Part shown: positions 61,752 to 64,000 of the stretch, piece after piece
Layout: each line of letters starts with the position of its first letter
Position numbering within the stretch: position 1 is the stretch's first letter
Assembly (NCBI GenBank): GCA_047602295.1
Contig: JASGHP010000001.1
Coordinates: forward strand, 3,348,001-3,412,000
Reading direction: 5' to 3'
Source of the DNA: JACMLD01 sp047602295
Lineage (GTDB): Bacteria > Bacteroidota > Bacteroidia > Chitinophagales > Chitinophagaceae
DNA: 64,000 nucleotides
Made by a program: the position numbers and the translations under genes
Notes under the pieces: model-generated
The model's input: only the letters and a program-made list of their open reading frames with translations
Told to the model about the DNA's origin: nothing
The model's database searches: none

Positions 61752-62467
61752 GTTTTATTCCACAACACGATAAGTTATTTATTGCACACAACCGTGATGA
61801 AAGTTCTTTGCGCAGCAGGGCTGTTGCACCGGCTTTGCATACAATAAACGGTTATGTATTGTTATATCCTAAAGACAGCGCTGCCGGAGGTACATGGATT
61901 GCCGTTAATAAAAATGGACAAGCAGGCGTTTTGCTGAACGGTGCATTTGTAAAACATAAACATCAGCCACCATATAGCAGAAGCAGGGGCCTGGTGATGT
62001 TGGATATAATGGCTGCTGATGATATATTAATCAGTTATCAATCCTTACCACTGAATGGCATAGAACCTTTCACCGTTATATTATGGAATGGTACTTCACT
62101 ACATGAATGCAGGTGGGACGGAAATGATAAGCACGTTAAAACTTTAAATGCTGGCGAAGCATACACATGGTCTTCTGTTACCTTATACAATGAAGATATA
62201 CTTGCAAAGAGGACAGCCTGGTTTAAAACCTGGTTGCAATTGCACCCACAGCCATCAATCGAAGATGTATTGCATTATCATTTAACCGGTGGAGACGGTG
62301 ATAAGCAAAATGATTTGCGCATGAACCGGAATGATCAAATGCTTACTGTAAGCATTACTGCTATTGAAATAAATCAGCAGTCTGCTGTAATGGAGTATAA
62401 AGATCTTTACGATAACAGCAATGCACATTACCAACTTTTACTTACCAAAGCTGCCGCTATACAATAA
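61739..62467 (+). CDS. NRDE (TANGO2-like) family protein
   Basis: 242 aa. N-terminal MCTVSF with Cys2 in the position of an N-terminal nucleophile, then AHNRDESSLRSRA, GGTWIAVNKNGQAGVLLNGAF and the C-terminal TVSITAIEINQQS. The NRDE/TANGO2 family has an Ntn-hydrolase-like fold of uncertain function; animal TANGO2 has been linked to lipid and heme metabolism. It overlaps DinB by 13 bp and the following ATP-grasp gene by 1 bp, so the three are translationally coupled. Confidence 0.88.
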   Translation: MCTVSFIPQHDKLFIAHNRDESSLRSRAVAPALHTINGYVLLYPKDSAAGGTWIAVNKNGQAGVLLNGAFVKHKHQPPYSRSRGLVMLDIMAADDILISYQSLPLNGIEPFTVILWNGTSLHECRWDGNDKHVKTLNAGEAYTWSSVTLYNEDILAKRTAWFKTWLQLHPQPSIEDVLHYHLTGGDGDKQNDLRMNRNDQMLTVSITAIEINQQSAVMEYKDLYDNSNAHYQLLLTKAAAIQ

Positions 62468-63531
62468 TGAATGTTTTCCAACGCATTTTATATCGACCGT
62501 TTTTCATTCGTCTTCTTCATTGGGAATATTGGTCTTTCAATACTGTTTATAGTTGGATAATGCCAATATGGGCATTGCTGGCACTAAGAGCACGTTCTCT
62601 TTTCTTTTTTGCTGCTTCCAATCCTTCTATAGAATTTGGTGGTTTTTTAATGGAATCAAAAAAGAAGATTTATGATATTATGCCGCAGGAATATTATCCC
62701 GCTACATTGTATTTTTCTGCTGCCACTTCCAATAACGAAGTATTGAATAAATTCAGCCAGGCAGGATTTACTTACCCCATTATTGCAAAGCCAGATGTTG
62801 GTGGCAGGGGCAGGGGAGTAAAAAAAATATACAACCAGGAAGAACTATTGCAATATGCGCAGACATTTCCTATAGACTATCTTGTACAGGAGTGTGTGCC
62901 TTATGAAAATGAAGTGGGTGTTTTTTATTATCGCTATCCTAATGAAACAAGCGGACATATCTCAGGTATTGTAAGAAAAGAATTGTTAGGCGTAACAGGA
63001 GATGGCCGTTCTACTATTCATGAATTGCTGATGCAAGACAAACGTGCTATCCTTCAATTAAAAGCGTTGCAACAGGTATACGGCGAAGGCTTGAACGAGA
63101 TATTGCCCGCCGGCGAAAGAAAAGAATTAGTGCCTTATGGTACACATGCACGCGGCTCAAAATTTCTGGACGATAGTCACCTGGCAGATGATGTGTTTAC
63201 CAAAACGATAGACGATCTATGCAAAAGAGTGCAAGGTTTTTTTTATGGCAGGCTTGATATCAGGTTTAATAATTGGGAAGAACTTCGCGAAGGCAAGAAC
63301 TTTTCAATAATAGAAATAAATGGAGCGGGATCTGAGCCAACGCATATGTATGATCCCAAACACAGTCTTTTATTTGGCTGGAAAGAAATCATTCGGCATT
63401 GGGTAATTTTATGGCGCATCAGTCGCATTAATCATAAAAAAGGAGTGCCTTATCTCAGTTTCAAAGAAGGCAGGCAAATGATGAAAGACGATAAGTTGTT
63501 TGCACAAAAAATGGAACAGCTATATGTTTAG
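62467..63531 (+). CDS. ATP-grasp ligase-like protein (D-Ala-D-Ala ligase-type)
   Basis: 354 aa. The N-terminus has one hydrophobic segment (VYSWIMPIWALLALRARSLFFF). The ATP-grasp fold follows: YPIIAKPDVGGRGRGVKKI (lysine and glycine loop), DYLVQECVPYENEVGVFYYRYP, then LDIRFNN and FSIIEINGAGSEPTHMYD, holding the metal-binding Glu and Asn. ATP-grasp enzymes join a carboxylate to an amine through an acyl-phosphate. The substrate is unknown; a membrane-facing N-terminus is unusual. It overlaps the LysE gene by 8 bp. Confidence 0.82.
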   Translation: MNVFQRILYRPFFIRLLHWEYWSFNTVYSWIMPIWALLALRARSLFFFAASNPSIEFGGFLMESKKKIYDIMPQEYYPATLYFSAATSNNEVLNKFSQAGFTYPIIAKPDVGGRGRGVKKIYNQEELLQYAQTFPIDYLVQECVPYENEVGVFYYRYPNETSGHISGIVRKELLGVTGDGRSTIHELLMQDKRAILQLKALQQVYGEGLNEILPAGERKELVPYGTHARGSKFLDDSHLADDVFTKTIDDLCKRVQGFFYGRLDIRFNNWEELREGKNFSIIEINGAGSEPTHMYDPKHSLLFGWKEIIRHWVILWRISRINHKKGVPYLSFKEGRQMMKDDKLFAQKMEQLYV

Positions 63532-64000
63532 TCTTGTAACTGTTTTTTTTACAGGGATGCTCATCAGCTTTTTGGGCTCGCTTCCATTGGGCAGCCTTAA
63601 TGTATCTGCCATGCAAATTGCTATTGCAGAAAATACCCGTAAAGCAATTTTCTTTTCTTTGGGCGTTGCATTGGTAGAAATTATTTATGTTCGGTTTTCA
63701 CTTGCAGGTATTAACTGGATAATTAAACATCAGCAGTTTTTTTATATACTGCAATGGATAACGGTAGTTCTCTTTTTTGTACTGGCTATAAGTAGCTTTC
63801 TTGCAGCAGCAAAAAAAAATACAGCAGCTAAAAATATTTTACTCAATAACAAAATGCCCAGGTTTTGGCTTGGCTTCACCATGAGTGCTATTAACCCGGT
63901 ACAAATTCCTTTCTGGTTTATCTGGAGCACTTATTTGTTTAGCAATAAAGTGTTGCTTCCTTTAACTTCTTATTACAATGCGTATATTTTAGGTATTGGC
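63524..64000 (+). CDS. LysE family exporter, 5' part
   Basis: The first 159 codons of a gene that leaves the window (ATG 63524). Membrane segments and the LysE-type N-terminal motif ISFLGSLPLGSLNVSAMQIAI are present, with a loop NTRKAIFFSLGVALVEIIYV and PRFWLGFTMSAINPVQIPFW. LysE/RhtB proteins export amino acids. It begins inside the ATP-grasp gene (8-bp overlap), so export of a product of that enzyme is a reasonable guess, not shown. Confidence 0.85.
   Translation, partial: MFSLVTVFFTGMLISFLGSLPLGSLNVSAMQIAIAENTRKAIFFSLGVALVEIIYVRFSLAGINWIIKHQQFFYILQWITVVLFFVLAISSFLAAAKKNTAAKNILLNNKMPRFWLGFTMSAINPVQIPFWFIWSTYLFSNKVLLPLTSYYNAYILGIG

Overview
The window comes from a low-to-moderate GC bacterium of the Bacteroidota, most likely the Chitinophagaceae (Niastella/Flavisolibacter/Ferruginibacter-like). 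The evidence is a GLPGLI-family protein next to an outer-membrane beta-barrel receptor, several TonB-type receptors without SusD partners, 7TM-AraC regulators, few Shine-Dalgarno sequences, and promoters of the Bacteroidota form TTTG-N19-TAnnTTTG (clearest at tRNA-His, 52143-52173). The family assignment is inference; no rRNA is present.

Layout. 0.3-14.3 kb is a storage-polysaccharide region: glycogen synthase, ADP-glucose pyrophosphorylase, an SLC45/GPH-type sugar MFS carrier, an exported GH13 amylase, then after a 1-kb non-coding repeat element a GLPGLI protein and beta-barrel receptor on the other strand, then glycogen branching enzyme and a TPR protein. 14.4-18.6 kb has an MHS-family MFS carrier, an APC permease and an exported GH43 protein. 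18.6-19.4 kb is an 836-bp gap before a 65-aa secreted peptide gene. 19.7-31.4 kb holds an SDR-AraC operon with a 17-bp direct repeat upstream, a TonB receptor, a serine hydrolase with a 7TM-AraC regulator, an ECF sigma factor / anti-sigma-like / outer-membrane protein set, an aldo/keto reductase and a VanZ protein. 31.5-36.3 kb is a four-gene unit (glutamine-synthetase-like ligase, iron alcohol dehydrogenase, class I glutamine amidotransferase, aldehyde dehydrogenase) that together could degrade a gamma-glutamylated amine or amino alcohol.

36.5-46.6 kb has small secreted proteins (cytochrome c, Gly/Tyr-rich protein, porin-like protein, collagen-like lipoprotein), a methyltransferase, DoxX-like protein, LepA, a PH/SHOCT protein and RimO. 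A well-supported small-RNA candidate lies between the last two. 47-56.9 kb has a GMC oxidoreductase with its small subunit, a C-terminal processing protease, tRNA-His, a DUF445-like protein, a large beta-barrel receptor and a NamZ-like protein. 56.9-64 kb has two hypotheticals, a CCG-domain Fe-S protein, a Crp/Fnr regulator followed by YHS, DoxX and YceI genes, then a tightly overlapping DinB-NRDE-ATP-grasp-LysE series that runs off the end.

The most unusual signal lies between genes: at least ten families of short near-tandem 7-9 bp 'words' recur at gene ends, often able to fold into hairpins, and one family travels with a TTTTGCTTCGA motif. The other leads are the 1-kb direct/inverted repeat at 6.5-7.5 kb, the structured RNA candidate at 44.1-44.2 kb, and three operator-like repeats next to regulator genes.
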